64,000 nucleotides of DNA, from contig CACYWQ010000011.1 of NCBI GenBank assembly GCA_902778165.1, positions 1-64,000 of the forward strand, read 5' to 3'. A program made the position numbers and the translations under genes. This DNA comes from an uncultured Lachnospiraceae bacterium. GTDB taxonomy: Bacteria; Bacillota; Clostridia; Lachnospirales; Lachnospiraceae. This document shows, piece by piece, positions 35,232-44,235 of this stretch (positions within the stretch are counted from its first letter, which is position 1; every line of letters starts with the position of its first letter). The notes under the pieces were generated by a model. It saw nothing but the letters and a program-made list of their open reading frames with translations, had not been told where the DNA came from and did no database searches.

Positions 35232-35984
35232 ATGATCAATGTGATTATGCATGGCTGTAACGGCCGTATGGGACAGATGATAACATCTGTTGTAAATGAC
35301 GATGAGAATATAAAGATAGTTGCCGGAGTTGATAAGTTCGGCGGACAGAAGAATGATTATCCGGTATTTGAGGATATTCGTAACTGCGATATTAAGGCGG
35401 ATGTTGTGATCGATTTCACCAATTCAGAGGCGGTGGACGGACTGCTTGAATACTGCAAGGAGAAGTCGCTTCCCTGTGTACTGTGCACAACAGGATTATC
35501 TGACAAGCAGCTGTCTGATGTTAATGAGGCATCCAAGGTTATTCCCATATTAAGATCCGGCAATATGTCCCTTGGTATCAATACCCTTATGAAAGTGCTT
35601 AAGGAGATAAGCCCCGCGCTTAAGGAAGCCGGATTTGATATCGAGATAGTCGAGAAGCATCATAGGATGAAGGTTGATGCACCCAGCGGCACGGCGATCG
35701 GACTTGCGGATGCAATCAATGAGAGTCTTGATAAGAAATGTGAATATGTATATGACAGAACCGGCAGACGTATGCAGCGCCCCGCGGATGAGATCGGTAT
35801 CTCGGCTGTCAGAGGCGGCTCTATCGTAGGTGACCATGACGTTATATTCGCAGGACTTGATGAAGTCATAACATTGTCACATACGGCGTATTCAAGAAGC
35901 ATATTCGCCAAGGGTGCCGTGACAGCAGCTAAGTTCCTTGCCGGAAAGCCTGCAGGTATGTATGACATGAGCGATTGCTTATAG
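35232..35984 (+). CDS. dapB: 4-hydroxy-tetrahydrodipicolinate reductase
   Basis: 250 aa. NAD(P)H-dependent step of the diaminopimelate/lysine pathway. The N terminus MHGCNGRMGQM binds the cofactor; catalytic EKHHRMKVDAPSGTA is intact; later ISAVRGGSIVGDHDV is typical. A GGAGAG site precedes the ATG and it lies 18 bases behind ilvN, so it is cotranscribed with ilvBN. Supplies peptidoglycan precursor and lysine; no dapA nearby. Confidence 0.96.
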   Translation: MINVIMHGCNGRMGQMITSVVNDDENIKIVAGVDKFGGQKNDYPVFEDIRNCDIKADVVIDFTNSEAVDGLLEYCKEKSLPCVLCTTGLSDKQLSDVNEASKVIPILRSGNMSLGINTLMKVLKEISPALKEAGFDIEIVEKHHRMKVDAPSGTAIGLADAINESLDKKCEYVYDRTGRRMQRPADEIGISAVRGGSIVGDHDVIFAGLDEVITLSHTAYSRSIFAKGAVTAAKFLAGKPAGMYDMSDCL

Positions 35985-35997
35985 ATGTGCTAATGTG

Positions 35998-36026
35998 TTG
36001 ACAGTAGTGATTGATATTGATAGAAT
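35998..36026 (+). promoter_or_regulatory. Promoter for the second ilvN-ilvC unit
   Basis: TTGACA (35998-36003), 17-bp spacer, TAGAAT (36021-36026): close to consensus. Start expected near 36033, inside the 5' arm of the hairpin at 36029. Confidence 0.8.
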
Positions 36027-36028
36027 AG

Positions 36029-36062
36029 AGATTGTGCAAATTTAGGCGCAATCTTTATTTTT
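36029..36062 (+). terminator. Intrinsic terminator for the ilvBN-dapB transcript, overlapping the ilvN promoter
   Basis: AGATTGTGC (36029-36037) pairs with GCGCAATCT (36046-36054, one wobble), loop AAATTTAG, followed by TTATTTTT. A transcript from the promoter at 35998 would begin within the 5' arm and so could not form the full stem; the hairpin therefore probably ends the upstream transcript. Confidence 0.75.
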
Positions 36063-36071
36063 GGAGCAGAT

Positions 36072-36590
36072 ATGAGCAGTGGAATGAAGAAGAAAGTATT
36101 TCAGTTACTGGTTGAGAATACTTCCGGTGTACTTAACAGAATATCAGGATTGTTCGCCAGACGCGGATATAATATTGAGTCTATTACTGCCGGTGTAACG
36201 GCTGATCCGAGAGTTACAAGGATAACCGTTGTGGCTGCCGGTGATGATGAGATACTTGATCAGATCGAGAAGCAGTTAGGTAAGCTTGTGGATGTATGCG
36301 ATATCAGAGAGCTTAAGCCTGAGAACAGCGTATATCGTGAACTTGCTCTTATCAAGATTAAGGTCGGCCCCAAGGATCGTTCGGATGTAAGCTCTCTTGC
36401 GGATGTGTTCGGCGCGGATATAATCGATGTATCCAAGGAAGGACTTATCGTAGAGATGACGGGTAAGCAGAGCAAGATAGATGCTTTCCTTGAACTACTG
36501 GATGGATATGAGATACTTGAACTTGCACGTACCGGTATTGCGGGTCTGCGCAGAGGAACGGATGACATCGTATATCCGAAGCTTGATTAA
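36072..36590 (+). CDS. ilvN: Acetolactate synthase small subunit (second copy)
   Basis: 172 aa. ACT domain (FQLLVENTSGVLNRISGLFARRGYNIESITAGVT) plus C-terminal domain, closer to the common IlvH/IlvN form than the copy at 34728. Driven by its own promoter at 35998 and followed 64 bases later by ilvC. Two small subunits for one visible large subunit suggests different inhibitor responses or a second large subunit elsewhere in the genome; both are inferences. GGAG is the ribosome-binding site (36062-36065). Confidence 0.93.
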   Translation: MSSGMKKKVFQLLVENTSGVLNRISGLFARRGYNIESITAGVTADPRVTRITVVAAGDDEILDQIEKQLGKLVDVCDIRELKPENSVYRELALIKIKVGPKDRSDVSSLADVFGADIIDVSKEGLIVEMTGKQSKIDAFLELLDGYEILELARTGIAGLRRGTDDIVYPKLD

Positions 36591-36651
36591 GGTGATAAAA
36601 GCTATAAGCTATAATCATATAAATAATGACGCACTATTATGGAGGAGTTAG

Positions 36652-37677
<1,026 letters not shown>

Positions 37678-37686
37678 GTTGCAGAA

Positions 37687-37844
37687 TTTACTTTAGTAAC
37701 ATTACCACGTGGCGGGTATAAATATATATTGTAACGCAGACACGCTTTCGCTAAGATTCCACCGTAACGGCACCTAAGTGCCGACGGTTCCATATTGTCT
37801 GCTTGTACAATACATATTCATGCCCGCCACTGTTGTTTTGTAAA
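37687..37844 (+). repeat. Long rod-like inverted repeat (structured RNA or palindromic element) between ilvC and ruvA
   Basis: Nested pairings cover 158 bases: TTTAC/GTAAA (37687-37691 with 37840-37844), TAACA/TGTTG (37697-37701 with 37831-37835), an 11-bp stem (37709-37719 with 37820-37830), then AATAT/ATATT, TATTGTA/TACAATA (37727-37733 with 37806-37812), GCAGACA/TGTCTGC (37736-37742 with 37796-37802), ACCGT/ACGGT (37761-37765 with 37784-37788) and GGCAC/GTGCC around a CTAA loop. The outermost arm overlaps AAAGGG, the probable ribosome-binding site of ruvA. No family recognised. Confidence 0.7.
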
Positions 37845-37853
37845 GGGAAAACA

Positions 37854-38459
37854 ATGTACGCGTATTTTATTGGAAGAGTTGCACAGATAGGCAGTGACAG
37901 TATTGTACTGGAGACGAACGGGATCGGGTATAACATTATCATGTCCGGAAGAGATATCAGTGAGTTGATACCCGGAGATGAACTTAAGGTATATACGTAT
38001 ACGAGTGTTCGTGAGGATGCTATATGGCTGTACGGATTCTTGGATGCTCAGTCTCTTGCATTTTTTAAATTGCTCCTTACTGTAAGCGGTGTGGGACCTA
38101 AAGGAGCAATGGGAGTGTTATCCGGTGCAAGTGTTGAGGATATTGAGGTTGCGATAATCGCGCAGGATTCCAAGATGCTTAGTAAGCTGCCGGGAATAGG
38201 AGCTAAGACTGCGGCCAGGATCATCCTTGATCTTAAGGACAAGGTGAGTACTAATGATGTACTTGCCGGTGTAGTTAGCGATGGAGGTAAGACTAAGAGT
38301 GGGGCGAACGTTGCCACAGGGGTTAAAGCAGAGGCGACGGAAGTGCTTACAGCCCTGGGCTACAGTGCATCCGAAGCGATGAAAGCAATTAACAAAGTAG
38401 AAATTAATGAAGATTTAAGCGCAGAAGACCTGGTGACAATGGCGTTGCGAGAGTTGTAG
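37854..38459 (+). CDS. ruvA: Holliday junction branch migration protein RuvA
   Basis: 201 aa. Binds four-way junctions and loads the RuvB helicase. ATG 37854 begins MYAYFIGRVAQI, the expected RuvA N terminus; an upstream extension in frame from TTG 37803 runs through the inverted repeat and is not credible. OB-fold (1-65), helix-hairpin-helix motifs (VSGVGPKGAMGVL and LPGIGAKTAARIILDLKDKV) and a C-terminal domain that contacts RuvB (EVLTALGYSASEAMKAI). GGGA precedes the start. ruvB is not adjacent but at 46070. Confidence 0.95.
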   Translation: MYAYFIGRVAQIGSDSIVLETNGIGYNIIMSGRDISELIPGDELKVYTYTSVREDAIWLYGFLDAQSLAFFKLLLTVSGVGPKGAMGVLSGASVEDIEVAIIAQDSKMLSKLPGIGAKTAARIILDLKDKVSTNDVLAGVVSDGGKTKSGANVATGVKAEATEVLTALGYSASEAMKAINKVEINEDLSAEDLVTMALREL

Positions 38460-38503
38460 AAACATTGCACCGGTGTAATACACTGCGTGGAATGTGAGGA
38501 AAT

Positions 38504-39871
38504 ATGAAAAGCGTAAAAAGGGAATATATTAAGAAAATCCTGTTGATCGCCGTTCCGATCATGTTGTCGAATCTGATATCGGAACTGCAGATGATGATCG
38601 ACAGGATATTTATCGGAAGACTCTCGATTGAGAGCATGAGTGCCGTGGGTAATGCGTCCACTCCGATGTGGACTACGATGAGTGTTATATTTGCACTTAC
38701 TACCGGATCCACGATACTTGTAAGTCAGGCGTACGGCGCCAATGAGACAGACAGAGCCAAGACTCTGCTGTCGGCTTTATTTAAATATAATAATGTATTC
38801 GGTGTCGGACTGTTCCTATTCTGGCTTTTGTGTCCGAGATTTGCATTCGGAATAACAGGAGTTGATGCAAGCATCATAGATATGAGTATCGAATATGCGA
38901 TGATATTCTCGCCGGTATTCATATTCACAGGTATCGGAGCATCCATAAGCTGTCTGCTTGAAGTCAGCCAGAAGACCAAGATAATGATATGGTACGGTGT
39001 ATCGAGGTCGCTTATCAATGTAGTACTTGATTATGCGATGATATTCGGACACTTCGGGTTCCCTGCAATGGGAGTAAAGGGTGCGGCCATTGCTACAACA
39101 ATAGCTGAATTTGTCGGAGATTTGATAGTTCTTATATATGTGCTTAGAGATAAGGAACTTGTGCTTAAGCCGACATTTGGTCAGATACTTAAGGCTAAGG
39201 TTGCCCCGTATTTGGAATCCATCAAGATGGGAGCACCTGCAGCATGCGAAGATTTCGCATGGAATCTGGGCAATCTGTATCTGTTGATAATGCTTAATAA
39301 GGTATCAATTGAGGCTGCAGGAATACATGCCATTGTGTTCGGTGTTGAGCTTATCGCGGTAGTATTGGTTGGTTCGATAGGTACGGCAACACTAACATTA
39401 TCCGGATTTGAGACAGGTAAGAAGAATACGGCAGGCGTATGGGAAGTTGTTATGAGTTCCTCATTCTTATGTGTGTGCATATCTGCCGTGAATCTGCTGC
39501 TCTTTATCTTATTCCCGAGACAGATCCTTGGGATGTTCACAACGGATGAGACAGTACTTGCAATAGCACCGATGTATCTTCTTATTGTGGGAATCGACTT
39601 GTTCCCCAAGGGCGGCAATATCATCTTCGGTTCGGGTATCAAGGGATACGGCGAGCCTTCGTGGATGCTTAAGACACAATTGTTCGGAACAGCATTTATT
39701 ATCGGATTGAGTTCGTTTATGGTAATGGTGCTGCATATGGGAATACTTGAGATATTTGAACTTGTTGTTGCGGATGAAGCGATAAGATTCGTATTTAACA
39801 GCAGCAAATTATGGCGAATACGTAAGCAGAACATGAAAAAGAGTGTTGATCTGATGCAGATAATGCAATAA
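38504..39871 (+). CDS. MATE-family multidrug or organic-cation exporter
   Basis: 455 aa with 12 predicted membrane helices in two similar halves (LIAVPIMLSNLISELQMMIDRIFIGRL at the start; AAATTIAEFVGDLIVLIY in the middle). A GSTILVSQAYGAN segment and the paired-half arrangement match the MATE family, which exports toxic compounds in exchange for sodium or protons. The long charged end (RIRKQNMKKSVDLMQIMQ) is cytoplasmic. TGAGGAAAT precedes the ATG. No regulator beside it and substrate not visible. The gene is one of those placed between ruvA and ruvB. Confidence 0.9.
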   Translation: MKSVKREYIKKILLIAVPIMLSNLISELQMMIDRIFIGRLSIESMSAVGNASTPMWTTMSVIFALTTGSTILVSQAYGANETDRAKTLLSALFKYNNVFGVGLFLFWLLCPRFAFGITGVDASIIDMSIEYAMIFSPVFIFTGIGASISCLLEVSQKTKIMIWYGVSRSLINVVLDYAMIFGHFGFPAMGVKGAAIATTIAEFVGDLIVLIYVLRDKELVLKPTFGQILKAKVAPYLESIKMGAPAACEDFAWNLGNLYLLIMLNKVSIEAAGIHAIVFGVELIAVVLVGSIGTATLTLSGFETGKKNTAGVWEVVMSSSFLCVCISAVNLLLFILFPRQILGMFTTDETVLAIAPMYLLIVGIDLFPKGGNIIFGSGIKGYGEPSWMLKTQLFGTAFIIGLSSFMVMVLHMGILEIFELVVADEAIRFVFNSSKLWRIRKQNMKKSVDLMQIMQ

Positions 39872-39888
39872 AAAAGGAGATTGAGTAT

Positions 39889-40806
39889 ATGAAATATCTG
39901 GTTGTAGGAGCAGGCGGAACAGGCGGTTCCATCGGCGCATATATGGCAAGGGAAGGCATGGATGTAACGATCATCGCGCGTGGTGAACATCTTAAGGCGA
40001 TGAGAGACAAAGGCCTTAAGGTAATCAGACCAAATGATGAGTTCGTTGCAGGTCCTGTCAAAGCATTTAATATGGATGAATACAATGAAACTCCCGATGT
40101 CATATTCGTATGTGTTAAGGGGTATTCAATAGATGAGATAATACCATTCCTGACACGAGTGTCAGGAAAACATACAATTATAATTCCGATACTTAATATA
40201 TTCAGTACGGGAAGATATCTTGCAGACAAGATCCCGGGAGTGCTTGTGACGGACGGATGTATATATGTTGCGGCACAGATCGATCATCCGGGATGCATAC
40301 GTATGAACGGAGATATCCTTAGAGTTGTATTCGGAGTAAGGGATAAGGCAGATTACAGATCCGAACTTGAGATTGTTGCAGAAGATCTTAAGCATTGTGG
40401 TATAGACGGAGTATTATCTGATAACATCACACGTGATGCACTTGTTAAATTCTCATATGTATCTGCAGCCGGAGCATGCGGACTGTATTATAACGTGGCT
40501 GCGGGAGATATCAAGAAACCCGGTGAATGCAGAGACTGCTTTGTTAATCTTGTTAAGGAGGTTGAGCAGCTCGGTACTGCAATGGGTATTAAGTTTGAAG
40601 AGGATCTGGCAGAACGTAACCTTAAGATCCTTAATGATCTTGCAGATGATACTACAACATCCATGCAGCGTGATGTATATGCAGACCGTAAATCAGAAAT
40701 AGACGGCCTTATATATGAAGTTGTAAGGCTTGGCAAGCAGTACGGAATATCACTTCCAGAATATGAGAAAATTGCAAATGAGATGAAGGCAAGAAACCTT
40801 GTTTAG
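39889..40806 (+). CDS. Ketopantoate reductase family protein (2-dehydropantoate 2-reductase-like)
   Basis: 305 aa. NADP-binding VVGAGGTGGSIGAYMAREG at the N terminus, VCVKGYSIDEII with the conserved Lys, a C-terminal helical domain and TTTSMQRDVYADRKSEIDGL matching the ApbA/PanE family. This reaction makes pantoate for coenzyme A, but several paralogues in the family have other substrates; here there are no panB or panC neighbours, so panE is not assigned. AAGGAGATTG precedes the ATG. Followed 22 bases later by an SDR gene. Confidence 0.85.
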   Translation: MKYLVVGAGGTGGSIGAYMAREGMDVTIIARGEHLKAMRDKGLKVIRPNDEFVAGPVKAFNMDEYNETPDVIFVCVKGYSIDEIIPFLTRVSGKHTIIIPILNIFSTGRYLADKIPGVLVTDGCIYVAAQIDHPGCIRMNGDILRVVFGVRDKADYRSELEIVAEDLKHCGIDGVLSDNITRDALVKFSYVSAAGACGLYYNVAAGDIKKPGECRDCFVNLVKEVEQLGTAMGIKFEEDLAERNLKILNDLADDTTTSMQRDVYADRKSEIDGLIYEVVRLGKQYGISLPEYEKIANEMKARNLV

Positions 40807-40828
40807 CCTGTCGTATGGAGGGAGTTAC

Positions 40829-41860
40829 ATGAAGAAAAGAGCACTTTTTATAGGAGGAACAGGAACCATCAGTACCGCTGTTGTTAAGAGACTTGTTAAT
40901 GAACTTAACTGGGAAGTATGGGTGTTAAATCGTGGTAACAGGTCGAGTGTATTACCTGAAGGCGTTAAGCAGATAGCGGCGGATATTAATGATGAAAAGG
41001 CTGTGCTTGATAAGTTAGGTGATGCGACATTTGATGCCGTATGTGAGTTCATAGGATTTACTGCTGATCAGGTTAAGAGAGATGTAAGGCTGTTTGAAGG
41101 TAAGACCAAGCAGTATATCTATATTAGTTCTGCTTCCGCATATCATAAGCCGACCGCAAGATATACCATTACCGAGGGAACGGCACTAGCTAATCCTTAT
41201 TGGCAATACTCAAGAGATAAGATTGAATGCGAAGAATATCTTATGCAGAAGTACAGAGAAGACGCCTTCCCGGTGACTATTGTAAGACCGAGTCATACTT
41301 ATGATGAGCGAAATGTTCCCCTTGGTGTTCACGGTAAGAACGGCTTCTATCAGGTGATTAAGAGAATGCAGGAGGGCAAGCCCGTAATCATCCAGGGTGA
41401 CGGTTCCAGCCTATGGACTCTTACATGGAATGCTGATTTTGCCATAGGATTTACAGGCCTTATGGGTAACAGAGCGGCAATAGGTGAAGCATTCCAGATA
41501 ACATCGGATGAGACTCTTACATGGGATCAGATATACCAGACCATAGCTGATGCACTTGGCGTTAAGCTTAATGCTTATCATGTGGCAACGGATTATCTGA
41601 TTGCCGTGGGTGATAAATACGGATATGATTTCACCGGATCTCTTAAGGGTGATAAATCCGTATCCGTGGTATTTGATAATACCAAGCTTAAAAGAGCGGT
41701 TCCTGATATGGCCACAAATGTCAGATTCGATATGGGTGTGCGTATTGCTCTTGATTATATACTCACGCATCCCGATGAATGTCAGAAGGAAGATCCTGAA
41801 TTCGATGCATGGTGTGACAGAGTTATAGAATCGCTTGAGAAGGCGAAAGAAAACGTATAA
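40829..41860 (+). CDS. NAD-dependent epimerase/dehydratase (extended SDR)
   Basis: 343 aa from ATG 40829 (GGAGGGAG upstream; the frame is open from 40799 inside the previous gene). The N-terminal Rossmann motif reads GGTGTIS, the conserved serines ISSASAYH and the catalytic pattern QYSRDK supply the YxxxK pair, and a second half binds the sugar-like substrate (VRPSHTYDERNVPLG; GDGSSLWTLT). Similar proteins are annotated as SDR or mRNA-binding-like family members; the substrate is unknown. Likely cotranscribed with the ketopantoate-reductase-like gene. Confidence 0.85.
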   Translation: MKKRALFIGGTGTISTAVVKRLVNELNWEVWVLNRGNRSSVLPEGVKQIAADINDEKAVLDKLGDATFDAVCEFIGFTADQVKRDVRLFEGKTKQYIYISSASAYHKPTARYTITEGTALANPYWQYSRDKIECEEYLMQKYREDAFPVTIVRPSHTYDERNVPLGVHGKNGFYQVIKRMQEGKPVIIQGDGSSLWTLTWNADFAIGFTGLMGNRAAIGEAFQITSDETLTWDQIYQTIADALGVKLNAYHVATDYLIAVGDKYGYDFTGSLKGDKSVSVVFDNTKLKRAVPDMATNVRFDMGVRIALDYILTHPDECQKEDPEFDAWCDRVIESLEKAKENV

Positions 41861-41874
41861 ATATCATATAGATT

Positions 41875-41953
41875 ATAAGAAACGGCGACTTGGACAGTTC
41901 GCCCCGGGCGTAAGGCACTCGGAGGACGAATGAGTAAGTCGCTGTTTTCTTAT
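41875..41953 (+). ncRNA. Structured leader element, copy A (pair of 61566-61622)
   Basis: A 17-bp stem with one bulge (41875-41891 with 41936-41953) encloses GACAGTTCGCCCCGGGC (41893-41909), CGGAGGA (41920-41926) and GAGTAAGTCGCT (41932-41943). These three blocks recur nearly unchanged and at almost the same spacing in copy B, and the inner stem has one compensatory pair (T-A here, G-C there). No class I know fits. A promoter candidate, TTGAGA-N17-TAAATA (41835-41863), lies upstream. Confidence 0.65.
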
Positions 41954-41973
41954 TCGGATATCTTTAATCCATT

Positions 41974-41992
41974 ACATTTGTTGCACAAATGT
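41974..41992 (+). promoter_or_regulatory. Perfect inverted repeat before the chemoreceptor gene
   Basis: ACATTTGT (41974-41981), TGC, ACAAATGT (41985-41992). It sits 60 bases before the chemoreceptor ATG and next to an AT-rich, -10-like stretch (TATATATG). It could be an operator or a small hairpin. Confidence 0.4.
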
Positions 41993-42051
41993 GGTAATAT
42001 ATATGTATTGTCAGTCAATTCAACTAGTTTTATGAGGAGGTAGAAGAACTG

Positions 42052-44067
42052 ATGAAGGGAAATAAAAGAAAATCTCTCAAGAAATCTCTGCTAAGTACAA
42101 TAATTCTTATTGTGGCGATCGTAATAGTGATCATCACGCAGATAAGTATCAAGCTTGCGTCGGATAATATTCAGTCCTTGACGAATAACATCCTTGCAAG
42201 AGAATCTGCAACCTATGCGAATGAGATTCAGAGCTGGTGGAGCAACATAGGAGAGAGAGTAGAACAGACGGCTGATATTCTTCGTAATACACCGGAGTTA
42301 TCATATGATGAAGCGCTTGCGATGCTTCTTAAACTGACCGAACTTGATCCTGATTCTCAGGATATATATATGGCGTATGGTGATACCGGTAAGTTCTTGG
42401 ACGGTTCCGGATGGATTCCGGATGATACATTTGTATTTACGGACAGACCGTGGTATCAGGGCGCTCTCGCTGCAGGCGGTCAGATATATTCTTCTGAGCC
42501 TTATGTGGATGCATCTACAGGTAAGACCTGTTTGGCTTGTGCCATAATGATCAAGGATAATGTGGTATTAAGCAGCGATATCAATTTCGATAAGGTTGCC
42601 GAGAAAGTGGCGTCGTTTGATTCTTTATCTCCGGATGCCAAGTACTACATAATCAACAAAGAATCCAAAGACATACTAATCAGTAATATAACAGAGAGTG
42701 TGGGACAGACACTTGCGGATACTACAGATCCCGTTGCCGCAGGTCTTGCACCGATATTTGATTCTCTTAATATGAGCGCTGAGGCAGGTGGAGATAAGGT
42801 TGTTAATTCCAAGACTTCAACGGGAACCTATATGTATACGGCAACAGATATTGAAGGTACTTCATGGGCTGTAGTTTGCGCCGTTCCTACATCTCTTTTA
42901 AGCAATATGATATTGCGCGTTATGTTCGTGACGTTTGTAAGTGCCATAATACTTATCGCAATCATTTCGATACTTATATATATTATCATCAGCAAGGCTA
43001 TCAACCCTGTTACAACCGTTACGGAGCGTATCACTGATATCAGTAAGGGTGACTTTACTGTTAAGATCGTTCCTGAGGGCAATAACGAGATCACTACTCT
43101 GTCAGAGAGCCTTAATGAATACATAGAGAAGATGAGGAATACACTTAACAGCCTCTCAAGTATTTCAGGTGCGATGAACAGCAGGGCAGGAGAGTGTTTC
43201 GATATTTCGCATATTCTCTCTGATGCCAACAGCAACCAGGGTGAGTCTATTGAGAAACTCAATACTACCCTTAGCGATATGAATATCTCCATTGAAGAGA
43301 TCGCACATGCAGCTACAGAACTTGCGGGTACATCAAGCCAGTTGGCCCAGAATGCAGAAGATGTAAGAGTATTATGTGATGAGACCCTTGAAGCTTCTTC
43401 TAAGGGAAGAGATGAGATGGAGAGCATGACAAGAAATGTCACCACACTTGATGAGACCATAGGTGAACTTACGGCTCTTATCAGAGAAACGGCCAAGTCC
43501 ATCGAAGAGATCACGGGTATCACCGATACAATCAATGCTCTGTCAGAGCAGACCAATCTTCTGTCGCTTAATGCTTCGATAGAGGCTGCAAGAGCAGGTG
43601 AGATGGGTAAGGGATTTGCAGTCGTTGCTTCCGAGGTCGGTGTTCTGGCTAATCAGTCATCTGAAGCAACCGATACAATCAGAAGACTTGTTGAGGGTAT
43701 CACCAAGAATATTACCGATATCAACCACAAGGCTGAGATATGTGTTAAGGATATGGAAACATGTATGACCGGTGTGGCTGAGGCCAATGAGTCATTTGAT
43801 AAGATCTACAGTGATGTTGCCAAGGCTACGGACGGTATCTCTGAGATTGCAAGCGGTATCGAGAAGATCAATGATGTCGCTACCAATAATGCGGCTATTA
43901 CGCAGGAGCAGGCTTCAAGTATTAATGAAGTTCTTGGTCTTAGCAGTGAGATTGTATCAGAGAGCAACAAGCTTCGCACGGAGACTGAGAATATCACCAA
44001 TATCTCTGAAAACCTTAATAAGTATTCCGATGAGATCAATTCAGATCTTTCGCAGTATACGGTTTAG
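42052..44067 (+). CDS. Methyl-accepting chemotaxis protein
   Basis: 671 aa. N-terminal membrane helix (residues 12-30), a dCache-like extracytoplasmic sensor (about 35-285, with FTDRPWYQGALAAGGQIYSSEPYVD, the ligand-pocket style of amino-acid sensors), second membrane helix (about 290-315), HAMP (SKAINPVTTVTERITDI) and the MCP signalling hairpin with the tip LSEQTNLLSLNASIEAARAG. AGGAGGT precedes the ATG. Preceded by copy A of a structured element. No other chemotaxis or flagellar gene is here except the FlhB-like one at 29751. Confidence 0.94.
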   Translation: MKGNKRKSLKKSLLSTIILIVAIVIVIITQISIKLASDNIQSLTNNILARESATYANEIQSWWSNIGERVEQTADILRNTPELSYDEALAMLLKLTELDPDSQDIYMAYGDTGKFLDGSGWIPDDTFVFTDRPWYQGALAAGGQIYSSEPYVDASTGKTCLACAIMIKDNVVLSSDINFDKVAEKVASFDSLSPDAKYYIINKESKDILISNITESVGQTLADTTDPVAAGLAPIFDSLNMSAEAGGDKVVNSKTSTGTYMYTATDIEGTSWAVVCAVPTSLLSNMILRVMFVTFVSAIILIAIISILIYIIISKAINPVTTVTERITDISKGDFTVKIVPEGNNEITTLSESLNEYIEKMRNTLNSLSSISGAMNSRAGECFDISHILSDANSNQGESIEKLNTTLSDMNISIEEIAHAATELAGTSSQLAQNAEDVRVLCDETLEASSKGRDEMESMTRNVTTLDETIGELTALIRETAKSIEEITGITDTINALSEQTNLLSLNASIEAARAGEMGKGFAVVASEVGVLANQSSEATDTIRRLVEGITKNITDINHKAEICVKDMETCMTGVAEANESFDKIYSDVAKATDGISEIASGIEKINDVATNNAAITQEQASSINEVLGLSSEIVSESNKLRTETENITNISENLNKYSDEINSDLSQYTV

Positions 44068-44094
44068 GGCTTATTTAACAAGGTACAGACACTT

Positions 44095-44126
44095 AAGAAA
44101 GGAGTTCCGCTTGGAACTCCTTTCTT
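44095..44126 (+). terminator. Intrinsic terminator after the chemoreceptor
   Basis: Perfect 14-bp stem (44095-44108 with 44113-44126), loop GCTT. The 3' arm is itself T-rich (TTTCTT) but there is no long T run afterwards. Confidence 0.85.
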
Positions 44127-44135
44127 GCGGCACAA

Positions 44136-44199
44136 ATGCCAAACTTTCTGTGGCTTACATGCCAAAGCGATTGTCAAAGAAGAGGGCTTGTTGTATAGT
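44136..44199 (+). promoter_or_regulatory. leuCD promoter with upstream direct repeats
   Basis: TTGTCA (44171-44176), 17-bp spacer, TATAGT (44194-44199). Two copies of ATGCCAAA (44136-44143 and 44159-44166) lie 23 bases apart just upstream of the -35 box, in a position where an activator could bind. Confidence 0.65.
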
Positions 44200-44235
44200 A
44201 TATAAGATGATTAGATTGTACGGAGGATATGAGTA

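Noticed and set aside
37687-37844. SRP RNA
   Set aside because: The conserved GGAA-type apical loop and the surrounding SRP core sequence are not present.
41875-41953. Match to a c-di-GMP riboswitch (GEMM), suggested by the many c-di-GMP genes here
   Set aside because: The GEMM core segments (GGCAAACC and the GACGCAAAGCC style) are absent from both copies, and the c-di-GMP-II core I recall does not fit either.
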